Source of the DNA: Allomyces macrogynus ATCC 38327
Lineage: Eukaryota; Blastocladiomycota; Blastocladiomycetes; Blastocladiales; Blastocladiaceae
Length of the DNA stretch: 64,000 bases
Assembly: GCA_000151295.1 (NCBI GenBank)
Contig: GG745332.1
Coordinates: 1,441,391 to 1,505,390, forward strand
Reading direction: 5' to 3'
The notes beneath the pieces were generated by a model. That model had not been told where the DNA came from. It saw only the letters and a program-made list of their open reading frames with translations, and ran no database searches. The translations under genes were made by a program, and so were the position numbers. This document shows, in pieces, positions 55,779 through 64,000 of this stretch; position 1 is the first letter of the stretch; each line of letters starts with the position of its first letter.

Positions 55779-56178
55779 TTAGAAGAGCACCTGCTGCAGG
55801 AGCGAGTCGAGGCGTTGGCAGTGCGAGCACTTGCACCCATTGCGCGTGCCAATGCACCGCGACGACGACGACGAGCTCTTGTGGCGGCGCGACGACGAGG
55901 ACGACGAGACTTTCTTGGACGACGACGAGGTCGAAACGACCGCATTCGACATTTCAGCGGCCGCACGGCGCGAAGGGGACGAGGTCGACGACTCCTTCTT
56001 AGCCGACGACGATGACGAGCTCTTCTTACCGGACGAGCCCGACTTGGACGCCGACACGGTCACGGTCGTGTTGCCGACGTGCTTGGACGACGACGTGGTC
56101 GACGGGTGGTGGTGGTGCTTGGACGACGACGAGTGGTGCGACGCCGACGACGAGTGGTGGCGGTGCGATGAACCGTGA

Positions 56179-56211
<33 letters not shown>

Positions 56212-59200
56212 ACCGACGTTGACGATGAGTAGCGCTGCTGCTGCTGGTGGTGGTGCGAAACCTGCTGCTGCTGCTGGCGCGCCGCGTCGGCCGCGGCCAT
56301 CTGCTGCATGATGCGCGAGATCTCCTGCATTTCCGAGGGCGTCGGGAGACGGTTGCCGAACCCGGCCGCGGCCGCGGCAAGGTAGAGGCAGCCTTTGAGC
56401 TGCAGCTGGCGGCACTCTGTGTGCGTGCACTGGTGCGCGTGGTGCGTCGTGACGACCTGCTGCTGCTCGTGGCGCTGGTTCTGCCTGCGGAGCAGGTGCA
56501 TCATCTAACGGGAGAATTCAATGGTCGGAATCAGTCCGTCACGGCGAATCAGAGTCGGAAACAAAGAGAAGGAAAACAAACCTGCTCGTGCGTGTAAATG
56601 CGGCCGTCCATCTTGATCGACCCCTGCGACGTGTGCGACGGCGCGATCGAAACGGTCGAGCTGCGGTCCTTGTCGTCATGGCGGTGCTTGTGCACGTTGA
56701 TGTTGATCGTGGCCGAGTCGGTCGTGACCGACGTCGTCTTGTGGTCCTTGTGGTGGCGGTGGTGCGAGCGCGACGGCGCCGACGACGCCGACGTGACCGA
56801 CGACGGCGCATAACTCACCTCCGAGCGGCGGTCGACGACTACCGTCGAGTGGCGCGTCGACGACGGCGCACGCACGTCGGTACCCGAATCCGAGTCGGAA
56901 TCGACCTCGTGGCGGCGGTGCGAGTGCTTGCGATGGTGCTTGTGCTTGCGGTGCTTGCGCACTTCCTCATCGTGCACGTGCTGCTCGACGTGCACCTCCT
57001 GGTTCACGAGCACGTGCACCGTCGGCGAGTACGGGCTTGCGCGTCGTGGGCGCCGGCGGCGCCTGGGCCGTTGGGCCCACCAGGAAAGTGTCACGACCAG
57101 CTGCCGTCTGGTTCGATCTTGGTTCTGGTGCCGGTGGCCGTGGTGCGCGTGGTAGCAGCAGTGCTGGTGCACGATCGGCTGCACGGGCGCCGGCGGCGGG
57201 ACCGGCACGACCTGCTGGTGCTGGTGCTGGTGCTGCGTGATCGACGAGGACGACGACGACGTGACCGTCGACTGGTACCGCTGCGGCGGCTGCTGCGGTG
57301 GCATCATCGGCGGCTGCGGGGGCAATGGCATCGGCATCGGCGGCTGCTGCGGCGGCATCGGGCGCTGCACGGGCGTGGGCGGCGCCGGCATCGGCACGAA
57401 CGGCGGCTGCTGTGGGAACTGCATGGGCGGCTGCGGCTGCGGTGGCATCATGGGAACCGGCGGCGGCAGCATGGGCATCGGCGGCTGCGGCTGCGGCTGC
57501 ATGGTCAGCTGCTGGCGCGTCTCGTCCGCCTGGTACGTGAACTGCTGGCTCAGGTTGTTGAGCGTCTGCTGGAACCGCTGGTCCTCCTGCTCGTGCACGG
57601 GGATGTAGGGCTGCTGCGGGAACTGCTGCTGCTGCTGGTAGTTGTACGTCTCGGTCGTGGCAATTGCCGTGGTCGTCGACGCGGCGGTCGCGGCGCCGAT
57701 CGGGCCGACAACGGGCGACGGCGCGCCCGACGACGAGTCGCTCTGGTGGCCCCACGAGAACGGGTTCAGGATCTTGCTGATCTTGGACCGCTTCGAGGTG
57801 GTCGTGGTCGTCGTCGACGTGTTGCTCGAGAACAGGCCGCGGTCATCAACAGGCTTGGGGGCCGGCTCGGGCGCGCGCGTCGGCGCCGGGGCCGGAGCGA
57901 CCGAGTACATGTCTTGCGCCTGCTCGGTCTCCTCCTCGTCAATCTTCCAGTACTAATCGAGGGATTCGAAACAGAGTGTCAGTGATTTTGAATCGATCAA
58001 GTTGATCCGGGTGGGAAAAACACAATCAAAACGTACCGAGTTCTGCGCACTCTCCTCAACGTGGTGCTCCTCGACAACCGTCGTCGACGCCGTGTTCTGC
58101 GACACGACGGGCGCGGGCGCCGGGGCCAGGACAGGCGACGGGCCCGACGAGACCGAATCGGCGGTCGCGACTACCACGTTCTCATCGAACCGCACCTGGT
58201 TGTGCTTCTTGTGCGACGTGACCGAGACCGTGTCGTTGCTGGTCGTCTCCGTGACCGTCTGTTGCGACTGCTGCTGGGCCTGCTGAGCCTGCTGCTCCTC
58301 CTCGAGAATCGTCGACTTGTACATTTCCTCGTAGGTCATGTTGTTGTTGGTCGACGACGTGACCGTGGTCTCCTCGTGCTCCTCGGACGAGGTCGACGAC
58401 GAGGACGTGATGACCTGCGTCGAGGTCGTCGTCTCCGGCACGGGCGCGCGCGAGACCACCGTCTGCTGCTGCTGCTGCGACTGCTGCGACGAGGACTGCT
58501 GCGAGGACGAGGACGAGGACTGCTGCTGCGAGCTCGAGGACATGGAGGTCGACGACGACGACTCGTTGACGACGTTGGTCGTGTTGTAGACGTCGTGCGT
58601 GTTGTAGACGTCGTGCGTGTTGACTACATCGTGCACGTTCACCACGTCCTGCGTGTTGACGACGTTCGTCTCGTTGATCACGTTCGTCTCATTGACGACC
58701 GTCGACGAGCTCGACTGGTTCGACTGGCTCGTCTGGTTCGACTGGCTCGTCTGGCACGAGCTGCCGCCGGACATGTTGGTCTCGGTCCCGCCCGTGACGG
58801 TCGTGGTCGTGGTCGTGGTCGTCGACATGTTCGAATCCATGCCCGACGCCTCGGTCGACGAGTTCTCGTCCTGCACGATGTACGTGTACTGCTTCATGAG
58901 CCGGTCGAGCGCGACCAGGTACTGTTCGTGCGTGACCGTCGACATTTCCTCGACGACAAACACGTACTCGGTCGAGGTCGTCGAGTAGGCCGTGCTCATG
59001 GAGGACGAGCCACCCGACTCTTGCTGCGACGAGCTGGTCGTGACTTGCTGCGACGAGCTGCTGGTCGCCTGCTGCGAGGAACTCGAGGTCGCCAGCTGCG
59101 ACGAGCTCGACGTCGACTGCTGCGACTGCTGCGACTGCTGCTGCGAGGACGCGCCGCCCTGGTACGACTCGGTGCCCGTGACGGTGGTCGTGGTCGTGGT

Positions 59201-60148
59201 CGTCGACGAGTTGGTCGCGCCGCCGGCGCCGGCATTCCACGACTGCTGCATGGCGAGGTGCGCCTCCTGCTGCTTGCGCCATTCGTCCTGTTGCCGCTGC
59301 CACTCATCTTGCCCAGCCTGCCACGTCGCCATCGAGCTCTCGGTGTGCGCCTGCTCAGTCGCGGCGTGCTGCTGCTGCTGGCGCTGCCACTCGTCCTGGC
59401 CGGCCTGCCAAGTGGCCATCGAGCTCTCGGTGTGCGCCTGCTCGGTCGCCGCGTGCTGCTGCTGCTGCCGCTGCCACTCGTCCTGGCCGGCCTGCCAAGT
59501 GGCCATCGAGCTCTCGGTGTGCGCCTGCTCGGTCGCCGCGTGCTGCTGCTGCTGCCGCTGCCACTCGTCCTGGCCGGCCTGCCAAGTGGCCATCGAGCTC
59601 TCGGTGTGCGCCTGCTCGGTCGCCGCGTGCTGCTCCTGCTGCGACTGCCACGTCGCCTGGCCCTGCTCCCACGACACAGCCTGCTGCGTCTCGGTCGATG
59701 ACGCCTGCGCGGTCTCCTGGCACGACGCCGACGTGGTCTCCTGCGCGGAGACGGCGGCCGACGACGACTCTTGCCAGGTCGCCGACGACGATTCCTGCTG
59801 GCTGGCCGAGGCCGATTCCTGGACCGACACGGCCGCGGCCGAGCTCGACTCTTGCGCCGACGCCGACGACGACTCTTGGTACGAGGCCGAAGCGGACGAG
59901 GCCTCGATCGCGGCAGCGGCCGACGACGAGGACGAGGATTCTTGCGCGGACGACGACGAGGCTTGGAACGAGCTGCTGCTCGAGGAACTCTGCTGCATCG
60001 ACGACGACGAGCTCGAGCTCTGCTGCGCTGAGGAGCTTGACGACGACGACATGGCGCCGCCGCTACTGCCGCCGCCGCCGCCGCCCGACGACGACGACGA
60101 CGACTTGGTCGTGGTGACCTTGGTGGTGGTTGTCACAGTCTTGGCCAT
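55779..60148 (-). CDS. Giant Ser/Gln/His-rich repeat protein, unknown
   Basis: Exons 60148-58037, 57952-56582 and 56504-55779 (1,402 aa), both introns phase 0 with GTACGT/TTAG and GTTTGT/GTTAG borders. Exon 1: Thr-Lys start, Ser/Gln/Ala-rich block with SSSAQESS-type repeats, four 29-residue tandem repeats (see repeat entry), more Ser/Gln, then an Asn-Val block (VVNTQDVVNVHDVVNTHDV). Exon 2: Pro/Met/Gln-rich PPMP repeats (about 840-930), an Arg/His-rich part with RKHRKHKHHRKHSHRR, and a TTSVTTDSATININVHKH stretch. Exon 3: poly-Q (9), His/Ser-rich, ending with a Cys pair (CKCSHC). No enzyme domain. Start 60148 is the first in-frame ATG; the frame is open further upstream without ATG. Could be a structural, extracellular-matrix or condensate-forming protein; no function is claimed. 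Confidence 0.75.
56179..56207 (-). repeat. CAG repeat encoding poly-glutamine
   Basis: Nine to ten pure CAG codons (minus strand) in exon 3 of the giant gene, next to a His-rich run. A pure trinucleotide tract is likely to vary in length between isolates. Confidence 0.8.
59290..59660 (-). repeat. 87-bp coding tandem repeat (29 aa x 4)
   Basis: Inside exon 1 of the giant gene, an 87-bp unit (protein period EQAHTESSMATWQAGQDEWQ plus RQQQQHAAT) occurs four times. The last three copies are nearly identical at the DNA level; the outer ones are more diverged. Trp and charged residues at fixed spacing suggest a coiled or fibrous element. Near-identity suggests recent expansion or gene conversion. 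Confidence 0.85.
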
Positions 60149-60927
60149 CTTGGCGGGAAGACTTTCACTTGGTTGCTCAGGATCGGGTTCCCTGGACGAC
60201 GTGAGCCACGACGACGACGCGCAGCTGCCCACGGGCACGGGTTCTTCGGTGGCACGAGCGAGGATCGGTGCTTGCGTTGCCGGTTGGATCACCGACGCGG
60301 CCAGCGACTCGAGCGAGGTGGACGAGACGGTCGACGCGTCTTCAATGTCCTCGGGCGGGAGCGCGAGAATGCTTTGCTCTTGGTTGGTCGAGGCCAAGAG
60401 GAGCGAGAGGTGGTGGCCCGTCGTGGTCGGGACCAGCGCGGGGGGAGAGGGCGCGGCGTCGGAGCTTTGGCCGGTGCTGCTGCTGCGAGGGGTGCGCGCG
60501 TCGTCGGACGAGCCGGTGTCGTGGAGCTACGTAGATGGGGGCGAGCGAGAGCGTGCGTTGGCAACGCGTGTGCACGGAGTCGCAGAGGGGAGCAGCCAGG
60601 CGGCCCCGACGAGGAATGGGAAAGGGGGCGCGGTGGTGCAGCGTTGGGTTGGTTGGCGTCGGTCGGCGTTGGCGCAGCAGAGAACGAAGACAAAAACGAA
60701 GAAGGCGAACAGCAAACAGGCACAACCGTGATCAGTTCATGGGCCTTTCCATTTTCGACGGCCGCGGCTGTGGCTGGGCACAGGCCGCGGCGGCGAGGGC
60801 GTGTTTTTCTCTTGCGGAAACCAGGGAAACCATGGCAGACTGGAAGCGGTGACCAGCCGAGCAGCTGGCTTCCACCACCAACGCCATTGACTCTCCTTTG
60901 CCCGCCGACTCGCCGCAAACCAGTCGG
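60149..60927. promoter_or_regulatory. Upstream region of the giant repeat-protein gene
   Basis: About 780 bp upstream of ATG 60148. The coding frame stays open to about 60397 (SILALPPEDIEDAS...) but has no ATG there, so an unrecognised upstream exon could join it. Beyond that nothing is recognised. Confidence 0.35.
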
Positions 60928-61713
60928 TCAGACACGACGACGCGCGCCGCGCATGCTTCTCTGTCTATGCTCCCTGTCGTGTTCTCTGGGACGAGGGCTG
61001 TCTTGCCTGCCTGCTTTCCACCCGGCCTGCGCCCAGCCCAAACCCCACACCCACCATGACGACGCCGATGAAAGATTTAAAAAAACCATGTGTGTACATA
61101 CCGCATGCTGGTCGAGACTATGCACCGTATCCGTCGCGAGCGCGGTCAACCCGCCGACTGCGCTCCACCCGGACGCCGAGCTGGAGCTCGAGCTGAGCGG
61201 TGCCGAGCCCGATGACGCCGGCGGCGACGTCGGCACGGGCGCCGGCGACTCGGCGCGGCTCGGGACCGCCATGCCCGTGCCGGACCGCGTCACGACGACG
61301 GGCGAGGACGTGCCGGTCCCGGCCGACGTGGGTGGGGACGTGCTGAGCACCGAGGCCGGATCTGAGGAAGAGGACGGCGCGTCGTCGTCTTCGACGGGAA
61401 CGGCGGGCGCGGCGCGCGGCGACGCAGTGGGGGTCGTGTCGGCATCGAGGTCCTCGGGCGAGGACCCGGCCACCGCGTCCGCGTCGGACAACGAGTCGTC
61501 GCTGGTCTCGGCGATCGCGGGCAGGACAAATGACGAGAGCGGTGGCGACGCGAGCGGGACGGGCGAGGGTGGTGGGGACGTGGACGCGACACTGCTGGAT
61601 CCGGATTCGGTTTCGGTCTCATCTTGAGACGCGGGCGGCGGTGCAGCCGTGTTCGAGCTCGACGAGGCCGACGCGCGCAACTTGCCCTTGGCGGCGCGGC
61701 GGCGACGGGCCAT
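60928..61713 (-). CDS. Unknown Ser/Ala/Pro-rich protein, 261 aa
   Basis: Starts MARRRRAAKGKLRAS (basic start), then a long Ser/Pro/Asp-rich disordered region (TETESGSSSVAST, SDDSLSDADAV, EDDDAPSSSSD) and a short hydrophobic patch (SAVGGLTALATD). The last 60 residues (after DTVHSLDQHAV) look less coding and may be intronic or untranslated. The frame also reads upstream to 61863 and could be spliced to the next unit via a GATAAG acceptor, making one larger gene. Confidence 0.4.
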   Translation of the reverse strand: MARRRRAAKGKLRASASSSSNTAAPPPASQDETETESGSSSVASTSPPPSPVPLASPPLSSFVLPAIAETSDDSLSDADAVAGSSPEDLDADTTPTASPRAAPAVPVEDDDAPSSSSDPASVLSTSPPTSAGTGTSSPVVVTRSGTGMAVPSRAESPAPVPTSPPASSGSAPLSSSSSSASGWSAVGGLTALATDTVHSLDQHAVCTHMVFLNLSSASSWWVWGLGWAQAGWKAGRQDSPRPREHDREHRQRSMRGARRRV

Positions 61714-61899
61714 GGCAGCGACTGGGAAATACGGATTCGATGGGATTGCAGCGAGTGCGGGCGTCAGCGAGCGAGAAGCGTGGGTGATCAAGCGTGTTGA
61801 GAAGGTTGTGCTGCGAGTCTCAAGGGAGACGACCACATCCACCGGCGGAAAATGCCAAACCACCGTGGCCGCGACCAGAGTCCACCGCCTTATCCGAGT

Positions 61900-63576
61900 C
61901 TACCAAAAACTGGGCCAAAACAAAACGTACCGACCTCGTCGCGCTCCCAGGACGCGCGCCCAAACCGCGGCCGCGGGGTGTGCAACGACCTTACCCGCCG
62001 ACGCGCGCCGTGAACGCGGGAGCGGGGGCAAGTCTGTTGTAGCAGACTCGGTCGGCGGGAAGGCCGAGCTGCCTGCCTGCTCGCGAGCGGCAGCCGCCGC
62101 CGCCGCCGCTGCTTCGGCGGCCAGCCTCGCGTCTCGCGCACGGCGTTCAAACGCAGCACGGATCGGCGCGACTCGCGCGTTCGTCATGACCTGCAGCGAC
62201 GGGTGCCGCCGAGCCGCTGGCGGCGGCGGCGGGCGATTGGTTCGTGCGGCCGCATCGAGAAACTGTTTACGCGATCGCGCCACGACCTGCGTGGCCGCTG
62301 CGAGTGTCGGACTGCGTGCCGTCGACGCGCCCGAGGACCGCCGCGACGAGGATGCGGGCGGGTGCGCGGCAGCGGCGGCAGCAGATTCGTGGAAGTGCAG
62401 CAGCCGCTGAATGCGCGACATGGACGTGCGGCGCGGCGCCGCGGGGGTGGCGGAGGGGCGGCGCGGTTCCGCGGCCCAGTCGCCGGTCGTGATCCATGCG
62501 GGCGAGGCCTCGTCGTCGTCGTCGTCGTCGTCGCCAGCATATGATGTGGGACTGGGCGATGCGCCGCCGACTGGCGACGCAGCCGCAGGCGGGAACTCGG
62601 CGGCTGTCGGGCTATGCGCGGCCGTGATCACGAGCAACGTCGTCGTCGAGTATGCTGGCGGACCCGCACCCATCTCACTCTCTCCCGGCCCAGAACTCGA
62701 CGGATCCGGGTCCGCAGCGTCAGCGAGAAGCGGCATCGGGATCGGCAAGTTGGCAAACGGGTCGATTGGCGGGTCCGGGACCGCGGGCGGCGACGGTAAT
62801 CCTGCCGACGAGGGCGACGGCGGCGGGGCCGCGTGGAGCGGGACCAGGCCGGCGGTTGGCGGCGCGCACAGGTCAGCGGCGCGCAATGGGGTGCCAGACG
62901 TCGGCGCGAGCGCGAGCGCGAGCGCACCGAGCGCGCGGGCCGATGCGCGACGCGGGCGCGAGGAGGGCGACGGTGGGTCTGCAGTTGGTGGCGGAGCCGC
63001 GCGGGCAGCGTTGCCGCTGGTTGTGGCCGGTCGTCGGTCGACAGTCGAGAGCGTCGGTGCTGCTGGACTGAGAGCAGCACTGAGGACGCCCGTGTGGTTC
63101 ACCGTGGTCACCGACGCGCCGCCCAACCGTGCACGACGGGCGGCGTCGCGCGCCGGCGTGCCTGGCACCATGCTCAGTGCGACCCTCCTACCATCTTGGT
63201 CGTTTTCGTGACGCGCGCGCGCCGCCACTGCGCTCGTCGAGGTTGCGGCCGACGACCACCTTGACGACCCGGGTGGACGAGCTTCGCGCGGATCGCTGCT
63301 TCCTCCCGCCGTGGATGACCTGGTCGACCCCACATCGCGATCATCGCCGTCCCCACCACCGACACTCCCGCTCGACGGCGGTGTCGGTGCGATCGTGACC
63401 GGTGCGGGCGACTGCGGGCGCGCGTCGTCTCGTCGCGCGGCGGCGGCCACGGTTCCGCCCGCGACAAAGCCCGTGACTGCCGAGAGCACGCGGCGCCAGC
63501 GCGGGAAGCGCGACCAGGCCGCGGCGGGCGCCATGGCGGCGGACGCATCGGGCGCGTCGGCCGAGGAGGGCGCCAT
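61900..63576 (-). CDS. Unknown Ala/Ser/Arg-rich protein
   Basis: Open frame of about 559 codons from the first in-frame ATG (63576); the frame stays open to 63978 without ATG. Low-complexity throughout: an Ala-rich weak hydrophobic patch (RRVLSAVTGFVAGGTVAAAARR), a Pro/Ser-rich middle, a run of seven Asp (DDDDDDD), a basic RTSMSRIQRLLHFHES helix, and an Ala-rich [23 protein letters not shown] helix. A donor (CG|GTACGT, 61930) suggests that the last 10 codons are intron and that the gene may continue into the frame at 61863-60928. No domain recognised. Confidence 0.4.
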   Translation of the reverse strand: MAPSSADAPDASAAMAPAAAWSRFPRWRRVLSAVTGFVAGGTVAAAARRDDARPQSPAPVTIAPTPPSSGSVGGGDGDDRDVGSTRSSTAGGSSDPREARPPGSSRWSSAATSTSAVAARARHENDQDGRRVALSMVPGTPARDAARRARLGGASVTTVNHTGVLSAALSPAAPTLSTVDRRPATTSGNAARAAPPPTADPPSPSSRPRRASARALGALALALAPTSGTPLRAADLCAPPTAGLVPLHAAPPPSPSSAGLPSPPAVPDPPIDPFANLPIPMPLLADAADPDPSSSGPGESEMGAGPPAYSTTTLLVITAAHSPTAAEFPPAAASPVGGASPSPTSYAGDDDDDDDEASPAWITTGDWAAEPRRPSATPAAPRRTSMSRIQRLLHFHESAAAAAAHPPASSSRRSSGASTARSPTLAAATQVVARSRKQFLDAAARTNRPPPPPAARRHPSLQVMTNARVAPIRAAFERRARDARLAAEAAAAAAAAAREQAGSSAFPPTESATTDLPPLPRSRRASAGKVVAHPAAAVWARVLGARRGRYVLFWPSFW

Positions 63577-63612
63577 GGCGGCGGACGCATCGGGCGCGTC
63601 GGCCGAGGAGGG
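63529..63612 (-). repeat. 42-bp direct tandem duplication
   Basis: Two identical 42-bp copies in tandem, encoding APSSADAPDASAAM twice on the minus strand. Exact identity indicates a recent duplication within the unknown Ala-rich frame. Confidence 0.85.
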
Positions 63613-64000
63613 CGCCGCAGGGGCCGCGACGGCGGCAGCAGGCGCGTGTTCGCGCTTGGCGGTGGTGAAGGCGTGTGGGATCGCCACGATGGATGGTCGG
63701 GTGGGTGAAGCAGGGGTAGACGCGTCGGATCCGACGCATATAGGGCGGCGCAAGGCCTCATGGAGCGGGCGCGGAGACGGGCGGCGCGTCTGTTTCGTCC
63801 TGTCTTGGTTCGTGATCGTGTTGGTCGTGGTGTGGGTGATGGTGGGCGCGATGCGTGCAAGTCGGCAGCGGCTCGTTCTTCGGACGTGCGGCAGGACGAC
63901 GGCCTGGGCGCGTCTTCCACGACGGTCGCCACGGGCCGCGCCGTGGCGGCCGACCGCAGGGTACGATCGCCCGCGCAACGACGTCCGCTGTCACTGGCGC

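Overview
This window looks like nuclear DNA of a GC-rich, zoosporic (flagellated) fungus, most likely a blastocladiomycete or chytrid-type lineage; that placement is inferred. The reasons: (i) many genes are split by short introns (about 45-110 nt) with GTACGT/GTGCGT/GTATGT-like donors, CTRAY-like branch points and AG acceptors; (ii) the proteins are fungal housekeeping types (COG4, VTA1, EMG1, ALY/YRA1, CNS1/TTC4, PAS-kinase-like kinase); (iii) there are cilium genes (LRRC46 and the intraflagellar-transport dynein light intermediate chain DYNC2LI1) and a class C 7TM receptor, which dikaryan yeasts and moulds lack. No bacterial operons, CRISPR, rRNA or complete tRNA were seen. All exon joins below were worked out by hand from reading frame, splice motifs and recalled family motifs; no search was run.

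Layout. 0-1.4 kb: 3' part of a minus-strand gene ending in a membrane helix, and a tRNA T-arm-like element. 1.4-11.5 kb: TMEM62-like phosphoesterase (-), secreted/TM/SH3 protein (+), VTA1 (-), COG4 (+). 12.7-17.3 kb: class C GPCR with a C-terminal PH-like domain (+) and a 5'-broken short-chain dehydrogenase remnant (+). 17.4-23.2 kb: PP2C-like phosphatase (-), thymidylate synthase (+), universal stress protein (-), EMG1 (-). 24.4-29.1 kb: a 1,514-residue double-BTB protein (+). 29.1-31.1 kb: a lower-GC gene-poor block. 31.1-41.1 kb: raffinose-synthase-like GH36 (-), PAS-kinase-like kinase (-), membrane amidohydrolase (-), two-helix membrane protein (+). 41.4-46.4 kb: ALY/YRA1 mRNA-export factor (+), SVIP-like p97 adaptor (-) and LRRC46 (+) sharing a divergent promoter. 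46.6-54.3 kb: LisH-WD40 protein (-), CNS1/TTC4 (+), ETF-beta (-), DYNC2LI1 (+, interrupted), a small unknown ORF (+). 55.8-63.6 kb: a 1,402-residue Ser/Gln-rich repeat protein (-) and two Ala/Ser-rich unknown ORFs (-).

Themes. Membrane trafficking is over-represented (COG4 for intra-Golgi tethering, VTA1 for ESCRT-III/Vps4 recycling, SVIP for p97/VCP). Cilium genes confirm a motile stage. Three frames are locally broken or ambiguous (VTA1 exon 4, ALY exon 4/5, DYNC2LI1 in-frame TAA). Single-base assembly errors or pseudogenisation are both possible. The most notable items are the fungal SVIP-like protein with an exact VIM motif, a 19-nt micro-exon in the kinase P-loop region, the GPCR-PH fusion, the tandem 3' splice sites that decide whether the GH36 catalytic Asp is present, and the interrupted DYNC2LI1.
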